Below are positions 9,278 through 19,624 of a stretch of 60,011 nt of DNA, piece after piece. How positions within the stretch are numbered: the first letter of the stretch is position 1; every line of letters begins with the position of its first letter. The translations under genes were made by a program, and so were the position numbers. Source of the stretch: Candidatus Caccoplasma merdipullorum (GTDB taxonomy: Bacteria > Bacteroidota > Bacteroidia > Bacteroidales > G3-4614). The DNA is taken from NCBI GenBank assembly GCA_017694415.1, contig JADIMW010000025.1, forward strand, positions 1-60,011. Reading direction: 5' to 3'. Below the pieces are notes generated by a model. It saw nothing but the letters and a program-made list of their open reading frames with translations. It did not search any database and had not been told where the DNA came from.

Positions 9278-11200
9278 TTATATAGTTTCGTTGTTTTCCT
9301 TTTCTTTCATCTCCTTTTCGACAAGGAACGTTATTTCGGTATTGGTTTTCCTTATGACGCCAAGTTCCCGTTTCAAATCCTTCTGTTCAAATAACCCCAC
9401 AAGATAAATCGGAATCGAGAGCGGCAGAATAAGAGCCGCCACCGTACCTATCTTGCTGTTGCCTCGGCATGGCGAGTAGAAAAACGATTTGCGTAATATA
9501 GGGTAATCCATAAGTTTCAGAATAACCAGTTTCGAGCGAGTATTAGTTGCATATTCAACAAAGCCCTCCGTTTCATTGCGCAGCCTGTCGAGCAGAGCCA
9601 TATCGACACCCTTCCTCCAGTACGATATGAAATTCTGTATTCCCTTTCCGCAACTCTCCTGCATGGCTTTGCATGTCTTGTCCAGTTCGGCAACCCTTTG
9701 CAGCATCTCGCTGTCGGAAATATCGTCCATGACAATCTCCTTCAGTTCCAGTTTGCGGGTCAGGTGTCGCTTGAACACTTTCTTGAAGAAGTTCATGTAA
9801 GCATCCTTATTGAACAGCGAGGAGTCGTTCATGGCCTTATAGGTAAAGAAAATTCCGAGCGGAAGCAGAACGGCCGAACTGAGCCATATCCCCTCCCATA
9901 CAGGCCATACCCCGTCGCGAGCCATTTTATATCCCGAGTTGTCGATTATATAGTAGAAGATAAACAGGAACACCGAAATAACAATCGGAGTACCGAGTCC
10001 CCCCTTCCTTATAATAGCGCCGAGGGGAGCTCCGATGAAAAAGAAAATAAGGCAGGCGAACGACAATGTGAATTTTTTGTGCATCTCTATTTCATGCCTT
10101 CTTATCATCCCCTTTTGAGCATCGGCATTATAACTTTTGAACTCATACTCCTGCTTTACGTTTCTTGCCCTCGTCAGAGCCCTGTTGAGCCAGTTTTCCC
10201 GTTGTTGAATAGGGGCGGAAGCATAAACCTCGTCGATATCGAAGTCCCTTATCGGATTGTGTTGCGGAGGAGCGATGGAAAGCGACGGCCGGTTGGTAAG
10301 GTTATAATACCCCGACCTTTTAAGGTCGTTGCCGATGTCCATGCCGATACTATCTACCTTCAACGTCATTGAGTCGATAGAACTCTTCAGTTTTGTAATG
10401 TTTTTCCCTATATGTTGGTCGGCCATCGACGATTCGTCCATTCTGTTGAATCCGGCGTCGAAAGGAATAAGAATATCCTTGAACGAAAAGACCTCACGCC
10501 GGTACGGAACACTACCCGTTGCGCCGCGCTGGTCCTTAAGGTTCTCGAACGATTCCCCGCCGTATAATGTCAAAAACAAGTACTTCTTGTCATCGGTAAA
10601 CTTAAGACGTCCCGAGTCGGCAAGAATTATCATTGCATTCTCAAATCCGTCCGAAATATCATATATTATAATATCCCGCAAAATCCCGGTTTCCCGGTCT
10701 TTCTGCTTTACATAAAGATTGTACCCCTTTATCTGGTCGTAGAACACGCCTTCAGGAATCTCCAGTTCAGGCGATTTCTGTTTCATCGAATACAGCAGCG
10801 AGTACATCTTGACTTGAGTCTTGGGCAAGACGTCGTTTTGGAAAAAGAATGCGGCAACCGAAATGATAACTATCGTAATTATAAGCGGACGCATCATCTT
10901 TATCAACGATACCCCCGAAGCCTTTATCGACAATAGTTCCAGGCGTTCGCCGAGATTTCCGAAAGTCATCAAAGAAGCAAGAAGAATTGCCAGCGGGAGA
11001 GCCAGCGGCACCATCGACAAAGCGGCATAAAAGAAGAGTTCGGCCAATAATTCAATCTCGATGCCTTTCCCCACGAGGTCCTTTATATGACGCCAGAGAA
11101 ATTGCATCAATACGATAAAAAGGCATATCGCAAACGTCATAAAGAACAACGGCAGAAATGTCTTAAGTATAAACAGATATAGACGCTTAATCCTGAACAT
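9278..11200 (-). CDS. LptF/LptG-family (YjgP/YjgQ) LPS export permease
   Basis: Inner-membrane permease that, with LptB2, extracts lipopolysaccharide and passes it to the Lpt bridge. The 640-residue protein shows paired N-terminal helices (about 9-34 and 48-74), a helix near 100-120, a periplasmic beta-jellyroll region (about 125-330), further helices (about 375-460), then a C-terminal soluble part of about 130 residues with a last hydrophobic segment near 595-612. E. coli LptF and LptG are near 360 residues, so the tail is a marked extension, though long forms are, from memory, usual in Bacteroidales. It heads the permease-ribBA-tsaC run. Whether it plays the F or the G role cannot be told. 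Confidence 0.87.
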   Translation of the reverse strand: MFRIKRLYLFILKTFLPLFFMTFAICLFIVLMQFLWRHIKDLVGKGIEIELLAELFFYAALSMVPLALPLAILLASLMTFGNLGERLELLSIKASGVSLIKMMRPLIITIVIISVAAFFFQNDVLPKTQVKMYSLLYSMKQKSPELEIPEGVFYDQIKGYNLYVKQKDRETGILRDIIIYDISDGFENAMIILADSGRLKFTDDKKYLFLTLYGGESFENLKDQRGATGSVPYRREVFSFKDILIPFDAGFNRMDESSMADQHIGKNITKLKSSIDSMTLKVDSIGMDIGNDLKRSGYYNLTNRPSLSIAPPQHNPIRDFDIDEVYASAPIQQRENWLNRALTRARNVKQEYEFKSYNADAQKGMIRRHEIEMHKKFTLSFACLIFFFIGAPLGAIIRKGGLGTPIVISVFLFIFYYIIDNSGYKMARDGVWPVWEGIWLSSAVLLPLGIFFTYKAMNDSSLFNKDAYMNFFKKVFKRHLTRKLELKEIVMDDISDSEMLQRVAELDKTCKAMQESCGKGIQNFISYWRKGVDMALLDRLRNETEGFVEYATNTRSKLVILKLMDYPILRKSFFYSPCRGNSKIGTVAALILPLSIPIYLVGLFEQKDLKRELGVIRKTNTEITFLVEKEMKEKENNETI

Positions 11201-11239
11201 CTTTTATCGGCAAAAGGCAAATAGTAATGCAGCCGACGG

Positions 11240-11247
11240 CAAAGGTA
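11240..11247 (-). promoter_or_regulatory. Predicted -7 box of the lptF/G-ribBA operon
   Basis: On the minus strand the octamer reads TACCTTTG, an exact match to TAnnTTTG, 40 bases before the permease start codon. I see no convincing TTTG box at the expected distance, so this is a half-supported promoter. Confidence 0.35.
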
Positions 11248-11339
11248 CTAAAAAAACGGCGAAACCCTTTTATATAAGAGTGTAAATTTACTGTAAGCGT
11301 TTTTAACGGCAGGCTTTTAATAAAGAATACAGGCAAGAA

Positions 11340-11723
11340 TCAGGTACCTAATTTTTTTCGCAAAGTCGAAATCTGTTCATCCCATAATTTCTTGCAGTCG
11401 TCAATCTCCTGTTGTTCGGCGAAATCCGTAACTACGAGAATTACGTTGCTTACAAGTTCGTTGTATAAAATTTTCAGTTCGAAATAAGTTTTAGGATTGT
11501 TGTCGTCAGTCCAGTGGAATCTTATGTGCGAGCCTTGGCGCATACCGCTTATTTCAGCCTTATGTTCCTCCTTCGCCCAAAAGAACGAAATGTTTTTTCC
11601 GTCAGCCTTTACCTCGTCGGCAAACCACGTTGCGAGCCCGGTCGGGGTGCTGATGTATGACCATAAAAGGTTAATCGATATTTTGTTAAGGTCATACTCT
11701 TTATAATACATTAGCTTTTCCAT
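11340..11723 (-). CDS. START-like (SRPBCC superfamily) domain protein
   Basis: Small cytoplasmic protein of 127 residues with the features of a START-like / AHSA1-type fold: a start in beta-strand (KLMYYKEYDLN), a WSYISTPTGLATWFADEV segment with the family's 'trp/thr-P-x-x-L-x-x-W-F' helix, alternating strands, and a C-terminal amphipathic helix. These domains bind hydrophobic ligands or Hsp90-like partners; the ligand here is unknown. The frame extends 48 codons upstream, but the ATG at 11723 is the better start because the upstream part is low-complexity AT-rich sequence. It is followed on the same strand, 139 bases later, by the LPS permease. Confidence 0.75.
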   Translation of the reverse strand: MEKLMYYKEYDLNKISINLLWSYISTPTGLATWFADEVKADGKNISFFWAKEEHKAEISGMRQGSHIRFHWTDDNNPKTYFELKILYNELVSNVILVVTDFAEQQEIDDCKKLWDEQISTLRKKLGT

Positions 11724-11842
11724 ATTATTGGAAATTTCAGTTCGGAGGCGAATATATATATATTTTTTTATTTTATCATTAACGCTAACTTTTTTTTTGG
11801 GACTTTTTTTGTAAAAAGGGATACGAGTATGAAAAAAATGTA

Positions 11843-11850
11843 TATCTTTG
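11843..11850 (+). promoter_or_regulatory. Predicted -7 box of the susC operon
   Basis: TATCTTTG matches TAnnTTTG exactly. There is no TTTG at the usual spacing (the nearest ends 31 bases upstream), so the promoter may depend on an activator. Transcription from here would give a leader of about 230 bases. Confidence 0.4.
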
Positions 11851-11862
11851 CGGGAGATATAC

Positions 11863-12028
11863 CCCAAATTGGGTTCTTGCGTGTGTTAAAATTGAAACGA
11901 TTTTAACATAAAATCAGAAGGACAAAAAAGAGGCCGGATATATCTGCAGAACAAAAGAGGCAGGTTTGGAAAACCTTTGTCGGTCGCATTGCAGGCAATA
12001 TGCCGCTAACACGGTGCGGCTTTTGTTT
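11863..12028 (+). promoter_or_regulatory. Structured leader of the susC operon
   Basis: The 360 bases before susC hold no gene. Within them are: a dyad CCCAA-A-TTGGG (11863-11873), a perfect GTTAAAAT-N7-ATTTTAAC inverted repeat (11885-11907), an AGGTTT-GGA-AAACCT hairpin (about 11962-11976), and a GCCGC-N9-GCGGC hairpin (12002-12020) followed by TTTTGTTT. The last looks like a weak attenuator. A GGCA-ATA-TGCC pairing (11994-12004) would compete with it. The function is inferred. Confidence 0.4.
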
Positions 12029-12083
12029 GAGGGGATAGAAAGACGAAATTTTAATCAATATATTAACAACAAGAACATAGTCT

Positions 12084-15000
12084 ATGAGAAAAGAAATTCA
12101 GCACGACAGCCTTCTGGCAAGGTGCGTTTTTGCCTGTCTTAGTCCGACTTTGATTACAAAGCTCGGAATGAGTCTTCTTTTAGTGGCTTTGCTTCCGCTG
12201 ACAGCCAATGCTGCCCGAAAAGCCAAGGCCGAAGCCGTCTCTTCGGTAGAAGGAGTTGTCCAAACTTCAGGGTTTGTAGTAAAAGGAACCGTTATCGACA
12301 ACACCAAAGAACCGCTTATCGGTGTAAGCGTATCGGTTGACGGAACAACTATCGGTACATCTACCGATTTCGATGGAAATTACGAGTTGCAGATACCCGA
12401 CGGGAAGAAAACCCTCGTATTTTCATATATAGGGTATGCAACCCAGAAGATTGCCGTTAATAACAAAAACACGATAAACGTAACGCTGAAGGAAGACGAC
12501 CAAGTACTTTCCGAAGTTGTCGTAACGGCAATGGGTATAGAAAGAAAATCCGAATCATTGACATATGCGACCCAGCAGGTTGGAGGTAAGGAATTGACCC
12601 GAGCAAAAGAGTCGAACTTCATGAACTCGCTGCAAGGAAAAATGGCCGGTCTTAACATTACCCCGAACTCATCAGGTGCCGGTGGCGGTTCATCGAAGAT
12701 AATCCTCCGTGGTGCAACCTCAATGCTCGGTAACAACCAGCCTCTTATCGTGTTGGACGGTATTCCTCTATCCAACGGTATGACATCGCAGACCAGTGAG
12801 GTAGCCGTAGAAGGAGGTCGAGACGGAGGAGACGTCCTCTCCATGATTAACCCCGACGACATAGCAAGCATGTCCGTGTTGAAAGGCCCGAACGCAGCAG
12901 CCCTTTACGGTAGCGCAGCAAACAACGGTGTCATAATAATCAACACCAAGGGAGGTCGTGAAGGAAAAATAAGAATCGACGTATCGAGTAACATCACTCT
13001 CGAGACCCCGCTCTTTACAATCGACAAACAAACCGATTTCGCTCCCCAAATCACAGGAACAACAATAGCAAACAACGGATGGGGAAAACCGGTAGGGCAA
13101 CTCACCGACGATGAATTGGCACTTTTCCCGTACCTTACAAGAAATGCCAAAAATCAGACCAACGATTTCTTCAAAGTAGGACAGACCTACAACAACAGTA
13201 TCTCGTTGAGCGGTGGTAACGAAACCACAACCGCATACTTCTCATACGGTAACACAGTACAAAAAGGTTTGCTCGAAAACAACCGTTTCGTACGTCATAA
13301 CATATTGTTCAAGGAGACATTCAACGCATTCAACAACAAACTGAAAATCGACCTCTCATTGAACTACATAACACAGAAAACCGAGAATCGTCCCTCTATC
13401 GGTAAAGCGTTCAACCCTCTTACAGGTTTGTATCGTATGCCGACCGCTGTCGATTTGAAATACTTCGACAAAAACAGAACCCACACCGGAACGACAGACG
13501 ATGAAATAGTGGGAATAAACAAATACCTCGCAGGACAGCCCGTACAGACATGGCCGTTCGGTGGAGACGCATGGGTAAACAACCCGTACTTCCTGCAAGA
13601 TGCAATAGACGACGATTACAGCAAAGACCGTATATTGTTGAACGTAACCGCAAAATACGAGATAATAAAAGGTCTCGACATTCAGGCGCGTGTAAGTTTG
13701 GACAAGAACATGACCGACAACTACAACTACCGTATAGCAACAATCTGGTCCGACCAGTTCCAGACCCGCGGTGCATGGTATTACAGTTCAGAAGCAACAA
13801 CTCGCGACATCTACTCCGACTACTTGCTTACATATAATAAAGACTTCAAGAACGTATCGTTCAACGCAACATTGGGTGCCAGCTTCAAGAGAACCCGTAA
13901 CTCAAACACATCCATAACGACATGGAACGATACCACGTTCGTATATCCCAATATCACATGGCCGGGTCAGAGCAGCAGCCTTTCAGGAAACAACAAGGAC
14001 GTCCTGCTTCAGGCAACAGCATCAGGCATAACCGACAACTGGGAAACCGCAATCTTTGCAACAGCACAGATAGGACTCTGGGAAAAAGCATACATCGACG
14101 CATCAATACGTAACGACTGGTCGAAAGCATTCCAGCAGTTTACCACAGCAAACGAAGGCTATCTGTCGTTCCCCTACTGGTCTGTAGGAGCGAACCTTTT
14201 GGTTGACAAGTTCTTCAACAGGAAATTCCGCAACCTGCAGCAGTTGAAGGTAAGAGGTTCATACTCAATAGTAGGTAACTCCATACCTTTGAGCGACTAT
14301 AACGTGCAGACCATCAATCCTCTGACAGGAGCAATTTCGGCACGTAACGCGCCATTCGAAGATCCCAAGCCCGAGACCACCGAAGGTATAGAAGTAGGTA
14401 TCGACGGTATAATCCTCAACAACAAGTTGGACTTCGACCTTACATTCTATCAGAACACCATGTCCAACCAGTATTTGAACATAACCAATGCTGCAGGACA
14501 GACACAGCCTATCAACTCAGGTAAGATTCGCAACCGTGGTGTTGAATTTACAGCCAACTATCACATGCGTTTCGGAAAAGAGTTCCGTTGGACCACAGGT
14601 ATCAACCTCGCATACAACGACAACAAGATACTCGAAACCTATACACCGTCCGATGGCGGACAGGTAGAGATAACCGTAGGAGCAAGTTCGCTCTCCATAC
14701 AGTCCAAATATAAAGTAGGCGGTTCGTACGGCGACCTTTACGGAAAAGATTTCGTACGCGACCCGAATACCGGACTCATACAGGTTAACTCCAACGGACA
14801 GCCGCAGATATCATCGACATACGACAAATTCATCGGTAACACAACCGCCAAGTTCACTTTCGGATGGAACAACACCTTCTCATGGAAAGGACTCTCTGTT
14901 TACATGTTGATAGACGGTAAAGTAGGTGGTAAAGTAATATCTTTGACCGAAGCAGATATGGACTTCTACGGATTGTCCCAGCGTTCAGCCGATGCCCGTC

Positions 15001-15362
15001 TCTCAGGCGAGACCGTAGTATGGGACGGTGTTGAAGTAGCTGCAGTAACACTCCCCGACGGACAGAAAGTACCTGCACAATCATATTACGAAGCAGTCGG
15101 CGGTAACCAGCTCGATTGCGCATACGATGCAACCAATATACGTTTCCGCGAAATATCGGTAGGCTACACATTCTACGATTTGTTGGGCGTATCCAAAAAC
15201 CTTACAATATCAGTAGTCGGCAGAAATCTCGGCTTCATATACAAGAAAGCTCCGGTTGACCCCGACATATCTGTAACGGCAGGTAACAACTTCGGTGGTG
15301 TGGAATCATACTCGCTCCCGACTACCAGAAGCTACGGATTCAATATAAAGGTTACGTTCTAA
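12084..15362 (+). CDS. SusC/RagA-family TonB-dependent outer-membrane transporter
   Basis: Outer-membrane barrel that imports large substrates with a SusD lid, powered by TonB. The 1092-residue protein has an unusually long N-terminal region before the signal-peptide core (about 25-43), a carboxypeptidase-regulatory-like beta-sandwich (about 66-150, with GTVIDNTKEPLIGVSVSVDG), a plug domain (about 150-275, VVVTAMGIERKSESLTYATQ and GATSMLGNNQPLIVLDGIPL), then a 22-strand barrel ending in the aromatic C-terminal strand GFNIKVTF. There is no STN signalling domain, so anti-sigma control is unlikely. It heads a three-gene operon; susD follows after 28 bases. No glycoside hydrolase or regulator is adjacent, so a peptide or other non-glycan substrate is as likely as a glycan. 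Confidence 0.95.
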   Translation: MRKEIQHDSLLARCVFACLSPTLITKLGMSLLLVALLPLTANAARKAKAEAVSSVEGVVQTSGFVVKGTVIDNTKEPLIGVSVSVDGTTIGTSTDFDGNYELQIPDGKKTLVFSYIGYATQKIAVNNKNTINVTLKEDDQVLSEVVVTAMGIERKSESLTYATQQVGGKELTRAKESNFMNSLQGKMAGLNITPNSSGAGGGSSKIILRGATSMLGNNQPLIVLDGIPLSNGMTSQTSEVAVEGGRDGGDVLSMINPDDIASMSVLKGPNAAALYGSAANNGVIIINTKGGREGKIRIDVSSNITLETPLFTIDKQTDFAPQITGTTIANNGWGKPVGQLTDDELALFPYLTRNAKNQTNDFFKVGQTYNNSISLSGGNETTTAYFSYGNTVQKGLLENNRFVRHNILFKETFNAFNNKLKIDLSLNYITQKTENRPSIGKAFNPLTGLYRMPTAVDLKYFDKNRTHTGTTDDEIVGINKYLAGQPVQTWPFGGDAWVNNPYFLQDAIDDDYSKDRILLNVTAKYEIIKGLDIQARVSLDKNMTDNYNYRIATIWSDQFQTRGAWYYSSEATTRDIYSDYLLTYNKDFKNVSFNATLGASFKRTRNSNTSITTWNDTTFVYPNITWPGQSSSLSGNNKDVLLQATASGITDNWETAIFATAQIGLWEKAYIDASIRNDWSKAFQQFTTANEGYLSFPYWSVGANLLVDKFFNRKFRNLQQLKVRGSYSIVGNSIPLSDYNVQTINPLTGAISARNAPFEDPKPETTEGIEVGIDGIILNNKLDFDLTFYQNTMSNQYLNITNAAGQTQPINSGKIRNRGVEFTANYHMRFGKEFRWTTGINLAYNDNKILETYTPSDGGQVEITVGASSLSIQSKYKVGGSYGDLYGKDFVRDPNTGLIQVNSNGQPQISSTYDKFIGNTTAKFTFGWNNTFSWKGLSVYMLIDGKVGGKVISLTEADMDFYGLSQRSADARLSGETVVWDGVEVAAVTLPDGQKVPAQSYYEAVGGNQLDCAYDATNIRFREISVGYTFYDLLGVSKNLTISVVGRNLGFIYKKAPVDPDISVTAGNNFGGVESYSLPTTRSYGFNIKVTF

Positions 15363-15390
15363 TTTAGAAATTAATAAAAAGATATAAAGT

Positions 15391-17154
15391 ATGAACAAGT
15401 TAATCCAAAGTTTAGGAACTGTCTTGCTTGCCGGCACACTTTTCTCTTGCGGACCCAAGCAAGAGCTTAAGATGTGGCAAATAGACATTGTGCAAGGCGA
15501 AGAAAACGCTACCGAGGTTACAACATTGGAGACCATTATAGGTGAGCTTCAGACCGCATTGTCCAATGCAGTTACATCCGCGCAGCACGCATATCAGTAC
15601 GAAAATACCAATACTGTCGATGTCTTTGCAGGTTATCTGGCAGTAAACCGTTCAACCTTCCAGTACGGAGGTCCCCTGCCGTTTACGTATTCATGGCCTA
15701 ACGACTATTATCCCTCGGCAGGAAGCATAGGCCCGACAGATGCACTCTACCATGCATACACGCAGGCCGAATCGTTCGGCAAGCCCGAATACAAGGCAAT
15801 AGCTCAGATAGTTTACGGTATGACGGCATTACGTGCCACTAACGTAAAAGGAGCGATATCATACGTTGACAGCCGAAATCTGAAATCATCGCGTCCTTTG
15901 GCATATCAGTCCCAGCAGGAAGTATACGATATGATACTCTCCGATTTGAATGAGGCAATCGCTACTCTTGAGCAGGTACAACCCGATGCTGCAACATTGC
16001 AGGCAATAGAAGGAGAGAAACTGGCACAAGGCGAAGCAACAGCCGCATATTCCGGCTACAGCTGGCAGAACTGGGTAAAACTGGCAAACACGATAAAACT
16101 CCGTTTGGCGATGTGTCTTGCAAAACCCAACCCGACATTGGCACAGCAAGTAGCAACCGAAGCATTGTCCGGAATAGGCGTATTGGATGATGATTTCGGC
16201 GCAACATGGGTTCAGGGAACGACCGTTCATCCGGTATATTCAATATCATCCACAAAAGAAGGCTGGGCCGACTGCCGTATGAATGCCTCTATCGAAAATG
16301 CAATGAAACGTTTTGCAAACCCGTTGATAGGTTCTTACTTTACAACCAACTCAGGACAGATAAACGACAAGACTACCGGAGCATCGATGTTGGCAGCAGG
16401 AAAAGACTATGTCGGAATCCGTCAAGGTGTAACAATGGAACCCAAGTCGGCAGGAGTAGGATATTACAATTTCTCCGAGGTAAACACGCCGGTTAAGTTT
16501 ATCCGTTGTCCATGGGTTTGCAAAGAAGAAGTATTCTTCCTCAAGGCAGAAGCAGCACTCCGTTGGGGTGTAGGCGGAAGCGCACAGCAGAATTATGAAG
16601 ACGGAATCAGAGCATCGTTTAGCAGATATGGAGTATCGGGCGTAGATGAATATCTCGCACGCACCGAAATAGAGAGAATAAACGGTAAGAACATCGATTA
16701 TATCGACTATTACGTAAATTCCAACAGTTGCGACGGACGTATAGCAATAGGTGTAAAATGGGATGAAAGCGAGTCGAACGAAACCAAATTGGAAAAAATC
16801 CTGACTCAGAAGTGGATTGCAATGTTCCCCAACGGAGGATACGAAGCATGGACCGATTTCCGTCGTACAGGATATCCGCGCCTCTTCCCTGTGCCCGAGC
16901 AGAACAAATGGACGGGAACACCGACATTCCCTGTTGAATTGCAGTTGCGCAGGGTACCGTATAACGAATCCGACGAGAACGTGTTGATAGATATACCTAA
17001 TATAGAAGCAGCACTTACCGTATTTGGCGTATCAGGTTTCAACGGAGGTGGAATGCGTATGTATTTCGAAGGAGATCCGGCACAATATCCATGGACATAC
17101 GATGAAGACGAGTCCGTATATTCGTACGGGTGGCCGATACCAAAGAATTTTTAA
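15391..17154 (+). CDS. SusD/RagB-family surface lipoprotein
   Basis: Substrate-binding lid that sits over the SusC barrel. The 587-residue precursor has a type II signal peptide with lipobox ending at Cys20 (LFSC). The mature protein is rich in helices with TPR-like organisation, as in the SusD family. The C-terminal region ends in the family-typical PW.YDEDESVYSYGWPIPKNF pattern. It lies between the transporter and a lipoprotein with Ig-like domains, all in one operon. The subfamily looks closer to the larger SusD-like group used for diverse substrates than to starch-type SusD, but ligand residues cannot be read from sequence. Confidence 0.93.
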   Translation: MNKLIQSLGTVLLAGTLFSCGPKQELKMWQIDIVQGEENATEVTTLETIIGELQTALSNAVTSAQHAYQYENTNTVDVFAGYLAVNRSTFQYGGPLPFTYSWPNDYYPSAGSIGPTDALYHAYTQAESFGKPEYKAIAQIVYGMTALRATNVKGAISYVDSRNLKSSRPLAYQSQQEVYDMILSDLNEAIATLEQVQPDAATLQAIEGEKLAQGEATAAYSGYSWQNWVKLANTIKLRLAMCLAKPNPTLAQQVATEALSGIGVLDDDFGATWVQGTTVHPVYSISSTKEGWADCRMNASIENAMKRFANPLIGSYFTTNSGQINDKTTGASMLAAGKDYVGIRQGVTMEPKSAGVGYYNFSEVNTPVKFIRCPWVCKEEVFFLKAEAALRWGVGGSAQQNYEDGIRASFSRYGVSGVDEYLARTEIERINGKNIDYIDYYVNSNSCDGRIAIGVKWDESESNETKLEKILTQKWIAMFPNGGYEAWTDFRRTGYPRLFPVPEQNKWTGTPTFPVELQLRRVPYNESDENVLIDIPNIEAALTVFGVSGFNGGGMRMYFEGDPAQYPWTYDEDESVYSYGWPIPKNF

Positions 17155-17175
17155 TAAAGTAAAATATTGAACATT

Positions 17176-19545
17176 ATGATAACGAGAAAATTTTTATTAT
17201 CGGCACTTACGATGCTTGCGATAATCTTTACGCCCGGGTGTAAAGATGAAGAGACCGAGTTCGTATCGATGAATGTTACCACAAAAAGCATAAGTGTCGG
17301 CGAAGAATATCAGTTCTTCGTATCAGTGCAGTCCACCGGCAATTCGGTTTACGGTGGAACAGTGAAGTGGTCGATAGACGATGAAAACATAGCATCCATC
17401 GACCAGACAGGTAAAGTAATAGGAAAGAGCGAGGGCGAATCGACCGTAAAGGCAACCCTCGATAACGGACGCTATGCAATAGCAAAACTGTATGTAGGAG
17501 ACCGTACCGTATCAGCAGCCGACTCTATCTATATTTCACGTAATTTGGTATATATGAATCAATCGTCAGTAGATACCCTGAACGTATGGATAGCACCCGA
17601 ATATGCAGATGCGACCTGTTTCCCCGTCAGCGCAGCGTTAGCCGATATCAATACTTCGTCAGATGTAACCGCAGCGCAATACGAACTGCTTTCATACAAA
17701 GATTACATGACAGCATACAAGCCCGAAGTAGCCGAACCCGGCGATTTGCCTGAAGGTTTTACACGCGGAGCAGTTTATGTATTGGTTTTGAAATCGGGTG
17801 GTGAAAACGAAGATTTGACAGCCTCGGTAACAGTAGGAGATTTGACGCAACAAATCGAAGTACATGTAGATTTTGCACTCTATTTGTCTTTCAATACGAT
17901 AGAACCCGGCAATCCGTCCAATAATCCCGGACTTGCAAAGTCGTTGTCTATCAATACCGGTGAAACATCACTGCTTCAGTTCAACTTCTATGTTGAAGAC
18001 AGCAACTCTCCCGAAGAGTCGTTCGATAAAGTCAAGACTGCACTTTTGGATAAATCGAACTACACACTGACAGGTTCGGCAGGAATTGTTCTCGGAACTC
18101 CGTCAGTAGATATCGATACCTACCAGCCCGGAACAGCTTATTCATTGACGATGAATATAACGGCCGGAGATGTAGCAGGTTCAGGAGTCCTCAAGGTTAA
18201 TGTATTCGGCAAAGAATTATCTGTCAATTTAACCATCGATGACGGAAAATCGTATGACAGGGTATATATCTCGTTTACAAAACCGAATACATATACCATA
18301 CCTCCTACGGAGATGACATTGACGACATCAATAACGACCGATATGAGTATAGACGAAAGTGCCCCCAATACGTTCAAGATAAGAGTTTACCATGACGTAT
18401 CGCCCGACACGCGTGCACCCTATATCGACTGGCAAGTATCGCAAAGCGGCGACCCCGTAATAATACCGCTTGGACGTCAGTGCTCATCCGACAACCTCTA
18501 TACCGAATTCGAGTATCAGGTAGGAACATCGGCAGGTTCGGCAAGCGTAGTATTCAGCGTATATAATCCGCAGGGTGAATTGGGAGGCGATTATGCAGAA
18601 TATCTCAATCAGTCGATAACGGCTACCATAACCGTTCAAGACAAGTCGGCCATATCTGTAAATTCCGTAACATTCAATCCCGATGATATTGTTACCAATG
18701 CAGCAGCTGTACCTCTCGAAGCTGTAATGGATCCGGCGACATCAGCAACAGCATGGCCTATCCAGTATTCGATAGTAGAAGGAACAGATTTGGCATCCAT
18801 ATCGGAAGGTACCAGCGAATCAGGCGAAAAAACCTACCAGTTGAATATATTGAAGGCAGGTGTTATAAAAGTTAAAGCTGCCGCAGGCGAAGGCGCAGCT
18901 GAAAAGAGCGACATCCTGACTGTAACTGCAATGCTGAGACTTGACCAAAATGCTACCAAACCGTTGGAGATAACAAATGCTCCCTCTACCATGTATGTAG
19001 GCGATAACGGAACAGTTACAAAACTGTTGCATGCAAACTATACCGTAGATGAAAGTCAGTACACATGGAGGTCTTCCCGTCCGGATGTTATAGAGGTAGA
19101 TGCACAAGGAAACATATTGGCTAAGGCAGAAGGAAGAGCCGATATTATAGTAGAAATAAAAGACGACTATAATTCGTATGCATCCGACCAGAGGACGATA
19201 GAGGTTAAGACACTCGACATCAGTGCCGACCTGAATACCCTCCCGAGCGAATACTATGTAGTATATGACGGTAACCCGGAATTCTGGGTAGATACCGAAG
19301 ACGGTTCGAGCGACTACTATACATTCTCACTCGATACAGACATACTTTCCAGTGCAGGAACACATACTGCAGGAGTTGATTTCAACGGTTCAGTAACGTT
19401 CCCCAACAACAAGGGAGCAACGGTTTGCGAAATAACCGGAGGTACGATAACCGTATCGGGTGGTAATGTAACATTCAACTTGACAGTAGCGTACGGTTCT
19501 GCAACAGGTACGATAACCGGAACACGCGAGTTGTTGACTTTGTAA
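17176..19545 (+). CDS. Surface lipoprotein with BIG2-type Ig-like domains
   Basis: Third gene of the SusC/D operon, 789 residues. It has a lipobox ending at Cys22 followed by KDEE, which fits the Bacteroidota lipoprotein export signal (Lys then acidic residues), so it is probably surface exposed like SusE/SusF. Visible domains: a BIG2-like domain at about 30-115 (SIDQTGKVIGKSEGESTVKA), several beta-rich segments (about 115-590) and another BIG2-like domain near 595-680 (VIEVDAQGNILAKAEGRADI), then a beta-rich tail. A probable role is extra ligand binding. I chose ATG 17176 over the in-frame TTG 9 bases upstream because it gives a normal signal peptide. No catalytic motif is seen. Confidence 0.82.
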   Translation: MITRKFLLSALTMLAIIFTPGCKDEETEFVSMNVTTKSISVGEEYQFFVSVQSTGNSVYGGTVKWSIDDENIASIDQTGKVIGKSEGESTVKATLDNGRYAIAKLYVGDRTVSAADSIYISRNLVYMNQSSVDTLNVWIAPEYADATCFPVSAALADINTSSDVTAAQYELLSYKDYMTAYKPEVAEPGDLPEGFTRGAVYVLVLKSGGENEDLTASVTVGDLTQQIEVHVDFALYLSFNTIEPGNPSNNPGLAKSLSINTGETSLLQFNFYVEDSNSPEESFDKVKTALLDKSNYTLTGSAGIVLGTPSVDIDTYQPGTAYSLTMNITAGDVAGSGVLKVNVFGKELSVNLTIDDGKSYDRVYISFTKPNTYTIPPTEMTLTTSITTDMSIDESAPNTFKIRVYHDVSPDTRAPYIDWQVSQSGDPVIIPLGRQCSSDNLYTEFEYQVGTSAGSASVVFSVYNPQGELGGDYAEYLNQSITATITVQDKSAISVNSVTFNPDDIVTNAAAVPLEAVMDPATSATAWPIQYSIVEGTDLASISEGTSESGEKTYQLNILKAGVIKVKAAAGEGAAEKSDILTVTAMLRLDQNATKPLEITNAPSTMYVGDNGTVTKLLHANYTVDESQYTWRSSRPDVIEVDAQGNILAKAEGRADIIVEIKDDYNSYASDQRTIEVKTLDISADLNTLPSEYYVVYDGNPEFWVDTEDGSSDYYTFSLDTDILSSAGTHTAGVDFNGSVTFPNNKGATVCEITGGTITVSGGNVTFNLTVAYGSATGTITGTRELLTL

Positions 19546-19583
19546 ACGAAGAACAGCAGACGCTGTTTAAAAATAAGTAAGCA

Positions 19584-19624
19584 AGATGTGTCGGAATTCA
19601 ATATTCCGGCACATCTCTTTTTTA
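19584..19624 (+). terminator. Terminator of the susCD operon
   Basis: A 14-bp stem (AGATGTGTCGGAAT with ATTCCGGCACATCT, one G-U pair) followed by a run of six T. It lies about 40 bases after the last operon stop codon. Confidence 0.8.

Noticed and set aside
8437..9285. 282-codon plus-strand frame
   Set aside because: Antisense to ribBA, which has all its catalytic motifs.
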